A stretch of DNA of 30,269 nucleotides from DATBFX01 sp036558305 (lineage in GTDB: Bacteria; Chloroflexota; Chloroflexia; Thermomicrobiales; UBA6265), in assembly GCA_036558305.1 (NCBI GenBank), contig DATBFX010000528.1:1-30269 (forward strand), written 5' to 3'. Position 1 is the first letter of the stretch, and every line of letters starts with the position of its first letter. This document shows positions 1 through 6,968 of the stretch, in pieces. The translations under genes and the position numbers were made by a program. The notes beneath the pieces were generated by a model. The model saw nothing but the letters and a program-made list of their open reading frames with translations, did not search any database and was not told where the DNA came from.

Positions 1-1474
1 CGAGGCGCTCATCGTCCTCGACGAGCTCGTGGAGGGAGAGACCGCCGGTGACGCGGCGTCGCATGACGTACCGGCGAAGGGGTGCCGGGGTGTCGAGGAG
101 GCGGCCGATCGGGGCGGTGCGGAGCCAGTTGGCGTGGCTGACGACGGCGAGATCGCGGGCGCGCTCGGTGTAGCTGGAAGGAAACGGTAGCGAGGCGACC
201 CGGCGCATCGAAGGGTGGCGGTAGAGGTTGGCCAGGAGCTTGAGCCCGTCGGTCAGACGGCGGGCGTCGCGCGGATCGGCGAGGAGGTTGAATTCGACCT
301 CGGGTTCGCGGTCGGGGTCGACAGTGGCGAGGGAGACCTTGCCGGTGGAGTAGGCCTTGTTGACCCAGATCAGGAACCCGCCCAGGCGCTGCCCGAGCGG
401 GTGCCAACCGCCGCGGTTGACGACGACCGCGTACATGTCGGTTTCGCAGCAGTCGGAGAGTCCCGACGAATAGCGGAAACCGACGAAGATGTGCCGTCCC
501 ATCCCCGCTGGCACCCGCGCCGCCGGTCGCAGATAGGACGAGACCGCGATCTGGGGATGCTCCTGGAGGTTGGCGCCGACGCCGGGGCGGTCGGCGACGA
601 CGGGGATACCGAGGGATTGCAGGTGCGCGCCCGGACCGATCCCGGCGCGGAGCAAGAGCGCGGGCGAGTGCAGCGCGCCGGCGGCAAGGATCACCTCGCC
701 CGCCACGAGTTGCCGGGTTGCGCCGCGGCGATCCGCAACCTCGACGCCGGTCGCACGCCCGTCTTGGATCGCGACGCGGCGGACGCGGGTCTCGGGAAGA
801 ATGGTCAGGTTCGGGCGGCGGCGCGTCTTCGGATCGAGGTAGGCCGTGGCGGTCGAGACGCGCCGGTCGTAAAGGTTATTGATGGTGATCGGGAAGTAGC
901 CGGGTCGGAAGTCTTCGTTCTGATCCTCGACGTACGCGAAGCCGGCGTCGTACAGGGCAGCGGCGGCGGCGCGGGAAAAGGCGGGCCAGGAGTCGCGGGC
1001 GACGCGGCGGATCGGCAGCGGTCCGTCCTGACCGTGCACCGGGCCGTCGCAGTCGACGTCGTGTTCGAGCCGGCGGAAAAAGGGCAGCACACCGGACCAA
1101 TCCCAGCCATCTGCCCCCAGGGTGGCCCACTCGTCGTAGTCGGACGGCTGACCGCGGTTGGCCATCATCCCGTTGATGCTCGACCCGCCGCCCATGACGC
1201 GGGCCTGCTCGAAGCGGCGGAGGGGACGCGTGTCCGGCCCTTCGACCGGCGCGGGTTGGAGGCGGACGCGGAGATCGGTCCAGTGGTGACGAGGATCGAA
1301 GTAGGCGACGATCGGGTAACTGTCCCAGAGGACGGGATCGGTGCGGTCGAGCGGCGTGTCCGGTCCGGCCTCGACGAGGGCGACGCGGTACCGGGCGTCG
1401 GCCGAGAGGCGGTTGGCGAGCACGCAGCCGGCGGTGCCGCCACCGACGATCACGATGTCGTAGCGCTCGGGCAT
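1..1474 (-). CDS. GMC-family FAD oxidoreductase (choline dehydrogenase-like), C-terminus cut by window edge
   Basis: The minus strand reads open from an ATG at 1474 to the left edge (about 491 codons), so the end of the protein is missing. The N-terminus MPERYDIVIVGGGTAGCVLA is a Rossmann dinucleotide-binding fold for FAD. RVMGGGSSINGM fits GMC signature 1, and GALHSPALLLRAGIGP fits GMC signature 2. The C-terminal part seen here carries the substrate domain. Members are flavin enzymes that oxidise alcohols such as choline, sugars or long-chain alcohols; the substrate cannot be read from the sequence. It is the last visible gene downstream of the cytochrome oxidase block on the same strand, 106 bases after the preceding gene, so co-transcription is possible but not shown. 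No signal peptide is evident. Family assignment is firm; substrate is unknown. Confidence 0.93.
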   Translation of the reverse strand, partial: MPERYDIVIVGGGTAGCVLANRLSADARYRVALVEAGPDTPLDRTDPVLWDSYPIVAYFDPRHHWTDLRVRLQPAPVEGPDTRPLRRFEQARVMGGGSSINGMMANRGQPSDYDEWATLGADGWDWSGVLPFFRRLEHDVDCDGPVHGQDGPLPIRRVARDSWPAFSRAAAAALYDAGFAYVEDQNEDFRPGYFPITINNLYDRRVSTATAYLDPKTRRRPNLTILPETRVRRVAIQDGRATGVEVADRRGATRQLVAGEVILAAGALHSPALLLRAGIGPGAHLQSLGIPVVADRPGVGANLQEHPQIAVSSYLRPAARVPAGMGRHIFVGFRYSSGLSDCCETDMYAVVVNRGGWHPLGQRLGGFLIWVNKAYSTGKVSLATVDPDREPEVEFNLLADPRDARRLTDGLKLLANLYRHPSMRRVASLPFPSSYTERARDLAVVSHANWLRTAPIGRLLDTPAPLRRYVMRRRVTGGLSLHELVEDDERL

Positions 1475-1580
1475 GTCGGTGCTCCGACGTTTGGTGGGCG
1501 AAGTCGGAAGCGACGCAACCGTCGTCGGGGCGCGCCCCGACGGGTTGGCCGCCATCCGGACTTCCCGCGGTTACACGAGT

Positions 1581-2207
1581 CTAGTGCAGCCGCTGCGGCT
1601 CCGGCTGGGGTTGCCGGCTGAAGCTGGAGGGTGGGCGGTTCCAGCCGAAGGCTTCGGTCTCGTCGCCTTTGATCGCGAGGAAAGCGGACCGGGTTTCGGG
1701 GTAGACGGCGGAGACGGCTTCGATCGGGATCCAGAGTTCGTCGCTCGCCCCGTGCATCCCCTTGGCGTAGATGAGCCCGCTGCGGACGCGCCCGTGCTCT
1801 TCGACCCCGCGCAGGACGTCGACGACCTGCGCCAGTGCCCCGTTGCGGGCGTAGAGGACGTAGCCGGATGCGATGTCGGCGGAGGTTCCCGGCGGGCCGT
1901 TGCGGGCGGCGAGATCGACGGGTGGCGGCACCGGCGCGAACATCGGTTTGTGACCGATCGCGAGCTCGCGGTCGAGCGGGCCGAGCGTCCCTTCCGGGCG
2001 GGTCGCCACGAAGGCGCAGATACCCAAAATCGCCAGCGCCAGGAGGACGGCAAAGTAGAGCTCGGGCCGTTCCAGGTCCGAATTCGCTTCATTGAACAGA
2101 CCGAGGAGGGTTTCGCCGATGGTGACGATGACCGCCGCGGCGACGAGGAAGATGCCGAGCGGCACCACCAACGGTCGAATGATCCGACGTTCGAAGTGTC
2201 CGCTCAC
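1581..2207 (-). CDS. Hypothetical protein with two membrane helices and a soluble C-terminal domain
   Basis: A 208-residue protein starting at GTG (2207), with AAGGGAG a few bases upstream as ribosome binding site. Two hydrophobic segments lie at about residues 13-33 and 50-69. A soluble tail of about 135 residues follows; its part around DELWIPIEAVSAVYPE looks a little like a PRC-barrel-type strand pattern, but this is weak. I do not recognise the family. It lies on the same strand as the cytochrome oxidase genes, 68 bases after the small membrane protein at 2276-2608, so it may belong to the respiratory transcription unit. Its tail is rich in Pro, Gln and Ser. Function unknown. Confidence 0.7.
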   Translation of the reverse strand: MSGHFERRIIRPLVVPLGIFLVAAAVIVTIGETLLGLFNEANSDLERPELYFAVLLALAILGICAFVATRPEGTLGPLDRELAIGHKPMFAPVPPPVDLAARNGPPGTSADIASGYVLYARNGALAQVVDVLRGVEEHGRVRSGLIYAKGMHGASDELWIPIEAVSAVYPETRSAFLAIKGDETEAFGWNRPPSSFSRQPQPEPQRLH

Positions 2208-2275
2208 TGGTCGATCTCCCTTTCGCCCAAACTCGCTTGCCGCATCCTACGGCCAACCTTTCCCCTCGGCAAGAG

Positions 2276-2608
2276 CTACTCCCCGCCGTCCGTCTCCCCG
2301 ACCATCCATTCCGCCCGTAGCAGGTGGGCGCGCCGCGCCCGGACTCGTCGCAGGCGGTACCAGTAGGCCAGAGGACCGGCGATCGCGAGCACCGGGATAA
2401 TCAGCCAGGGAAAGGTCGTCGCCGTCAGCAACGCACCCGCCTCGCCCGAGCCCTCCGCCGCCCAGAAGATGATGCCGACCGTCACCATCTTGAAGACGAA
2501 GAGGACCCACAGGAATCCCCAGGCGGTGCTCCGCTCCTCCGCCTTCTGCCGTTCGTCCGCGGCCCGACTCGCTTCGGTCGCGAAGCGATGGATGTCAACC
2601 GATGCCAT
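2276..2608 (-). CDS. Small two-helix membrane protein of the cytochrome oxidase cluster
   Basis: A 110-residue protein. The ATG at 2608 was chosen because it follows the ctaG stop by 13 bases; a longer start at 2647 would overlap ctaG. The N-terminus is charged and probably helical (RFATEASRAADERQKAEERS). Hydrophobic segments follow at about residues 30-45 and 56-76, then an Arg-rich cytoplasmic-type tail (RLRRVRARRAHLLR). The spacing to ctaG suggests co-translation with the oxidase assembly factor. Small two-helix proteins near oxidase operons can be accessory subunits, but I do not recognise this one and assign no role. Confidence 0.68.
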   Translation of the reverse strand: MASVDIHRFATEASRAADERQKAEERSTAWGFLWVLFVFKMVTVGIIFWAAEGSGEAGALLTATTFPWLIIPVLAIAGPLAYWYRLRRVRARRAHLLRAEWMVGETDGGE

Positions 2609-2621
2609 CGGCCGCCAACTT

Positions 2622-3554
2622 TCAACCGTCAGCAAGACCCGTTGCATTCGTCGTGGTCGTCCGGATCGGGGCTGCCAGTCCGCCAGACGCTGACGGCGGG
2701 TGGGTGGCGACCGGCAGGTCTTTCGCTTCCTCGCGGGACGCCCACTGGAAGAAGATGATCGTAATCCAGAGCAGATAGACGAGTCCAGCGCCGACCCACA
2801 TCATCAAGCCGGCAAACTGCTGATCGGTCGCAAGATCGATACCCCAGAGACGAGGCACGTTGTCGTAGAAACCGTAGACGCCGGGCGCGGCGAGGGTGAC
2901 GAAGGCGCCGATGATCCCACCGGGGATGGTTTGCAGGAAGAGGTAGAGACACCGCAACGGTTGCGACAGCCGCGGCCAGGCCGGCAACGGACCGAGCACC
3001 GGCCACCACGCCAGCAACGCGGCGGCGAGGAACGCCAGGTGCTCGAAGGCGTGGAGCGGCTCGTGCCGCAACGCCGCATCGTACGGCGCCGGCAGGTGCC
3101 AGACGGTGAGGATCAGGTTGGCAAGCACGAACGCGACGACCGGCCGCGTCAGCAGGTAGCCGATTCGCGCCGAGATTGGGTTTCGCGCGAGCGGTTCCAA
3201 CGCCCACGCCGGGGTCCCGATCAGCCAGAGCGGCGCGACGACGAACATCAGCACCAGGTGCTGGAACATGTGGGCGGTCAGCAGGTAGTGATCGGCCCAA
3301 TCGTCGAGCGGAGGCGCCAGGGCCAGGAAGCAGGCGAGGGTGCCGGCGAGGAATGCGGTCCGCTGCCCCGGGGTAACCGGCCGCGACGCGGCGTCGGGAC
3401 GGCGCCGGTTGAGGGGTCCGGTCCAGGCGACGTAGGCGGCGATCAAGACGACGATGCCGAGGACGACCGTCGGTTCGGGTCGCCAATCGCTGTGGAGGGG
3501 ACCGGTGGGAAAGCCCCCGGCGCCGTGGAGGACCGGGAGCGCGAAGTGGATCAC
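2622..3554 (-). CDS. ctaG: Cytochrome c oxidase assembly factor CtaG (Caa3_CtaG family)
   Basis: A 310-residue polytopic membrane protein with a GTG start at 3554 preceded by TTAGGACG. It has about seven hydrophobic segments and the hallmarks of the Bacillus-type CtaG family: HMFQHLVLMFVVAPLWLIG, then WHLPAPYDAAL, then HAFEHLAFLAAALLAWWPV. The His residues in these motifs are the likely metal-handling residues. The family is needed for assembly of caa3-type oxidase, probably at the CuB site. It is unrelated to the Cox11 protein that shares the name. It follows ctaF on the same strand, separated by a hairpin repeat (3573-3625), and lies within the oxidase operon. The C-terminal tail is Thr/Ala-rich and divergent. 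Confidence 0.92.
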   Translation of the reverse strand: MIHFALPVLHGAGGFPTGPLHSDWRPEPTVVLGIVVLIAAYVAWTGPLNRRRPDAASRPVTPGQRTAFLAGTLACFLALAPPLDDWADHYLLTAHMFQHLVLMFVVAPLWLIGTPAWALEPLARNPISARIGYLLTRPVVAFVLANLILTVWHLPAPYDAALRHEPLHAFEHLAFLAAALLAWWPVLGPLPAWPRLSQPLRCLYLFLQTIPGGIIGAFVTLAAPGVYGFYDNVPRLWGIDLATDQQFAGLMMWVGAGLVYLLWITIIFFQWASREEAKDLPVATHPPSASGGLAAPIRTTTTNATGLADG

Positions 3555-3572
3555 GGTCGAGACGTCCTAAAC

Positions 3573-3625
3573 GGGTTCGGGGTTCGAAGTTCGGGGTTCG
3601 TAGATCGTTCCTCGAACCCCGAACC
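3573..3625. repeat. Inverted repeat of GGTTCGG heptamers between ctaF and ctaG
   Basis: Left arm 3574-3586 (GGTTCGGGGTTCG) is the exact reverse complement of 3613-3625. A second copy at 3589-3600 can pair equally with 3613-3624. The right arm ends on the first base of the ctaF stop codon (CTA on the plus strand at 3625-3627). The same unit builds the hairpin inside argS at 12880-12948. It could act as an mRNA processing or partial termination hairpin within the operon; that is inference. Confidence 0.9.
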
Positions 3626-3996
3626 TAAAACAGCTTCGTGGCGTAGCCAATCACGTGGTAGTGGAAGAGCGCGTAGAGCGCCATGATGATCGAGAAGGCG
3701 ACGATGAGACCGCTTGAGAAGATGTAGGTCAGGCGCCGGTCGTCGAATTTGAGGTGCATGAAGTAGCCGACAACGGTCGCGAACTTGATCGCGGAGAGCG
3801 CCAGCAAGATGGCGACCAGCAGGTCGTGCGCGATGCTGGTGTACCACACCGCCACCTCGACGACCGTGATGACGGCGAGGATAACCGCGACCTTGACGTA
3901 GGTCCGCTCCCCCGGATGCCCCAGCTCGTGCTCGCCCGCCGCGGCGCCCACGTGCCCGCCGCCGTGACCCGACAGACCCTCTGCTCCGTGCGCCAT
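3625..3996 (-). CDS. ctaF: Cytochrome c oxidase subunit IV (prokaryotic COX4 type)
   Basis: A 123-residue protein. The ATG at 3996 was chosen because GGAGGGGG lies just upstream; the open frame extends further, to 4041, without support. The His/Gly-rich N-terminus (about residues 1-30) precedes three membrane helices at about 33-52, 59-80 and 90-112. The stretch VVGYFMHLKFD is typical of the bacterial COX4 family. It is a small structural subunit of the terminal oxidase in the cytoplasmic membrane. It starts 54 bases after the ctaE stop. The stop codon abuts the right arm of a heptamer hairpin. Confidence 0.9.
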   Translation of the reverse strand: MAHGAEGLSGHGGGHVGAAAGEHELGHPGERTYVKVAVILAVITVVEVAVWYTSIAHDLLVAILLALSAIKFATVVGYFMHLKFDDRRLTYIFSSGLIVAFSIIMALYALFHYHVIGYATKLF

Positions 3997-4050
3997 GGCC
4001 CCCTCCGAGCGTTCAGCCTTCGGCCGCCACGACGACGGCACGATCGTCGC

Positions 4051-4785
4051 CTACCCGAGTCCGATCAGTCGCGCGAGGTGGACGAAGCCCCCCGTGCCTT
4101 CGGGGACGTTCACCTCCTTGTACGGGATGAGGTAGACGAGGGTGAAGATGATGATCCAGACGATGTCGACGAAGTGCCAGTAGAGCCCGATGATCTCGAC
4201 GTTGATCGACTGCTCCTGTTTCAAACCGCCGCGCAGGGAGACGAAGAGCAGGGAGAGCAGCATGATCACGCCGATCAGGACGTGGGTGCCGTGGAACCCG
4301 GTCAGCGTAAAGAAAGTCGAGCCGAACATGTTGGTCGTCAGGCCGAGTCCGTCGTCCTTGTAAAAACTGGTGAACTCGAACCACTGACCGCCGAGGAAGA
4401 TCGATCCCAGCAGCGCCGTCGCCAGCAACCAGATGCGCAGACCGCGGTAATTCCCCTTCTGGATCGCGGCCAGCGCCAGCACCATCGTCAACGAGCTCAT
4501 CAAGAGGACGAAGGCGCTGACCGAGGTGTAGGGGATGTCGAGCACCTCGTGCGGCACCGGCCCTTTGCCCTGCCCGGCTTCGACCAGTTTTTCGGTCCGG
4601 CCGCGATAGATCAGGTAGGTCGCGATCAGGGACCCGAAGAACATGCAGTCGGATGCCAGGAAGCACCACATCAGCATCTTCCGGTGGTCGATCCCCGTGC
4701 TCGTCGGCGGGTGGTCGGCGTGGCCGTGACCGACGTCGTGTCCCGCCCCGTGTGTCTGATCCAGCGTGGCGACCGCTTGTGCCAA
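4051..4785 (-). CDS. ctaE: Cytochrome c oxidase subunit III
   Basis: A 244-residue polytopic membrane protein. The start is a TTG at 4785 with a strong AGGAGG ribosome site about nine bases upstream, so the rare start codon is well supported. The His-rich N-terminus is followed by several hydrophobic helices. Subunit III hallmarks are MWCFLASDCMFFGSL, FHGTHVLIG and GLYWHFVDIVWIIIF. Subunit III stabilises subunit I and proton uptake in haem-copper oxidases. It lies between ctaD and ctaF; the ctaD-ctaE gap holds a long octamer hairpin (4803-4929). Confidence 0.95.
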   Translation of the reverse strand: MAQAVATLDQTHGAGHDVGHGHADHPPTSTGIDHRKMLMWCFLASDCMFFGSLIATYLIYRGRTEKLVEAGQGKGPVPHEVLDIPYTSVSAFVLLMSSLTMVLALAAIQKGNYRGLRIWLLATALLGSIFLGGQWFEFTSFYKDDGLGLTTNMFGSTFFTLTGFHGTHVLIGVIMLLSLLFVSLRGGLKQEQSINVEIIGLYWHFVDIVWIIIFTLVYLIPYKEVNVPEGTGGFVHLARLIGLG

Positions 4786-4802
4786 GTCGGTGTCCTCCTA
4801 CC

Positions 4803-4929
4803 GAGGCGGCAAGGCGGCAAGGCGGCAAGGCGGCAAGGATGAACTGCCACTCTGCGCTTGTCGTCCTGGTTGGCCTCTCACGCTTTTCATGTTCGATCGT
4901 CCCTTGCCGCCTTGCCGCCTTGCCGCCTT
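4803..4929. repeat. Inverted repeat of AAGGCGGC octamers between ctaD and ctaE
   Basis: The left arm at 4811-4838 is a tandem run of AAGGCGGC units. It is the exact reverse complement of 4902-4929, giving a 28-bp perfect stem. One more degenerate unit lies at 4803-4810, so the left arm is longer. The loop is 63 bases (4839-4901) with no recognised gene. It occupies most of the 146-base ctaD-ctaE gap and ends three bases from the ctaD stop. A similar unit forms the outer stem at 27466-27595. Confidence 0.93.
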
Positions 4930-4931
4930 CG

Positions 4932-6893
4932 TCAGCCAGCCGGCTCGAACGACCAACCGTAGGCGCCGAGGGCGAGGATGGCCGCGCCCAACGCGACGCC
5001 GAACGGGAGGTGCAGCAACCCGATGTTGAGCACCGGTTCGCCGATCAGGAGACCGAGCGCGGCGACGAAGAGACCGAGGGCGGTGATCAGCGGGTAGTAG
5101 GACGGATTCGGCATGTGGATGTGGGCGACGTCTTCTTTCGTCGCCGTCTCGACGGCGGTGCGGCGTTGCGCCTGTTCGACCGGTTCCTCGTCGGGCACCT
5201 GCGTCTCGCCGACCTTGATCCCGGCGATCTTGACCTCGACCGTCTCTTCCACGTCGTGCGGTTCGTGACCGCCGTACTTTTCCCACCAGAGCGGATCGCG
5301 GTGACTAATCGTCGGGATGGTCGCGAAGTTGTAGACGGGCGGCGGCGACGGTATCGACCACTCCAGGGTGGGGGCGTCCCACGGGTTGTCGCCCGCTGGT
5401 TCGCCGTGGCGCAGGCTGTGCCAGAGGTTGTAGATGAAGATCAGGAACGAGAAGGCGAGGAAGTACGCGCCGATAGTGACGACCAGGCTCCAGGTCCCGA
5501 ACCCGCTGTCCGCGGTGTAGGTGTACTGGCGACGCGGCATACCCTGGAGACCGAGGAAGTGCATCGGGAAGAACGTGGCGTTGAAACCGATGAAGGTGGC
5601 CCAGAAGTGCCACTTGCCGATCTTCTCGTCGAGCATCTTGCCGGTCAGTTTGGGGAACCAGAAGTAGATACCGCCGAGCAGACCGAAGATGCTGCCGCCG
5701 AAGAGGACGTAGTGGAAGTGGGCGATCACGAAGTAGGAGTCGTTGTGCTGGGTGTCGATCGGCGGTGAGGCGTGCATGACGCCGGAGAGACCGCCGATCG
5801 TGAACTGGGAGACGAGCCCGACCGCGAACAGCATCGGTGTCGTGAACTTCAACGAACCGCGGAACATCGTCCCCATCCAATTGAAGATCTTCACGCCGGT
5901 GGGGATCGCGATCAGCATCGTGCTGCCGGAGAAGATGGCGTTCGCGGTCGGGCCGAGACCCGTCGTGAACATGTGGTGGACCCAGACGCTGAAACCGAGG
6001 ACGGCGATCGCGGCAAGCGCGTAGACCATCACCGCGTAGCCGAAGAGCGGCTTGCGGGAGAAGACGGGGATGATCTCGGAGACGATGCCGAAGGCGGGCA
6101 GGATCAGGATGTAGACCTCCGGGTGGCCGAAGACCCAGAACAGGTGCTGCCAGAGGAGGGGATCGCCGCCGGCGGCGAAGGCGTAGAAGCCGGTGCCGAT
6201 GTAGCGGTCGAACATGAGGAGGATCAGCGAGACGGTGATGGCGGGGAAGGCCAGCACGATCAGGACCGAGACGATCAGGGTCGCCCAGCAGAAGACGGGC
6301 ATCCGCATCATCGTCACGCCGGGAGCACGCATGTTGAAGATGGTAACGATGAAATTGAAGGAGGCGGCCATCGAGGCAACGCCGAGGATCTGCAGGCCGA
6401 GCATCCAGAAGTCGACGTTCCGGGCGGGATTCCAGCCGAACTCGGTGAGCGGGGCGTAACCGTACCACCCCTGGTTCGGCGCCTCGTTGAAGAACCAACT
6501 GATGTTGAGGATGAGCGCGCCGGCGAGGAAGACCCAGTAGCTGAAGGCGTTGAGGCGGGGAAAGGCGACGTCGCGGGCGCCGATCTGCAAGGGAACGACG
6601 AAGTTGAAGAAGGCCGACGACATCGGCATGATCGCCAGGAAGATCATCGTCGTGCCGTGCATCGTGAACATCTCGTTGTAGCGCTGGGCGCTCAGGATGT
6701 CCTGTTCGGGCCGCGCCAATTGGGCACGGATCAGCAGCGCCTCGATCCCGCCGATCAGCAGGAAGACGAAGGCGGAGACGCCGTAGAGGACGCCGATCCG
6801 CTTGTGGTCGATGGTGGTGATCCAACTCCAGAGACCGGAGGCCGGCTTGGTGGCCGGCGGAGCCATCGTCCCCGGATACGCGATCGCTGCCAT
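4932..6893 (-). CDS. ctaD: Cytochrome c oxidase subunit I (A-type haem-copper oxidase)
   Basis: A 653-residue protein starting at ATG 6893 with AGGAG eight bases upstream. It carries the haem-copper core: low-spin haem ligand in MHG (H79) and AHFHY (H392 for high-spin haem, H394 for low-spin haem). CuB ligands are H257 in WVFGHPEVY and H306/H307 in VHHMF. Glu259 and Tyr261 in HPEVY, together with K335 in IPTGVKIFNW, indicate an A-type proton-pumping enzyme. A C-terminal extension after about residue 515 includes a soluble stretch and two extra helices, introduced by HMPNPSYYPLITALGLF, as in caa3-type subunit I proteins. It reduces oxygen to water. It follows ctaC by 75 bases and is probably co-transcribed with it. 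Confidence 0.97.
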   Translation of the reverse strand: MAAIAYPGTMAPPATKPASGLWSWITTIDHKRIGVLYGVSAFVFLLIGGIEALLIRAQLARPEQDILSAQRYNEMFTMHGTTMIFLAIMPMSSAFFNFVVPLQIGARDVAFPRLNAFSYWVFLAGALILNISWFFNEAPNQGWYGYAPLTEFGWNPARNVDFWMLGLQILGVASMAASFNFIVTIFNMRAPGVTMMRMPVFCWATLIVSVLIVLAFPAITVSLILLMFDRYIGTGFYAFAAGGDPLLWQHLFWVFGHPEVYILILPAFGIVSEIIPVFSRKPLFGYAVMVYALAAIAVLGFSVWVHHMFTTGLGPTANAIFSGSTMLIAIPTGVKIFNWMGTMFRGSLKFTTPMLFAVGLVSQFTIGGLSGVMHASPPIDTQHNDSYFVIAHFHYVLFGGSIFGLLGGIYFWFPKLTGKMLDEKIGKWHFWATFIGFNATFFPMHFLGLQGMPRRQYTYTADSGFGTWSLVVTIGAYFLAFSFLIFIYNLWHSLRHGEPAGDNPWDAPTLEWSIPSPPPVYNFATIPTISHRDPLWWEKYGGHEPHDVEETVEVKIAGIKVGETQVPDEEPVEQAQRRTAVETATKEDVAHIHMPNPSYYPLITALGLFVAALGLLIGEPVLNIGLLHLPFGVALGAAILALGAYGWSFEPAG

Positions 6894-6968
6894 ACGCTAC
6901 TCCTGTCGTCCCCGCGTTCTACCCGTTCGGTCCCGCCTCGTCGATGATCGCGCGTGCTTCGTTCGATC

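Noticed and set aside
215..1621. Long plus-strand open frame (468 codons) at the left end
   Set aside because: It is antisense to a GMC oxidoreductase with intact FAD and GMC signatures. High GC makes long opposing frames common and this one shows no recognisable domain.
3573..3625. GGTTCG-containing sequence as a tRNA T-loop
   Set aside because: GGTTCG recurs only as a 7-bp tandem unit; there is no acceptor stem, anticodon arm or CCA context.
4803..4929. Insertion sequence remnant
   Set aside because: The 63-base loop is too short for a transposase and there is no target-site duplication that I can recognise.
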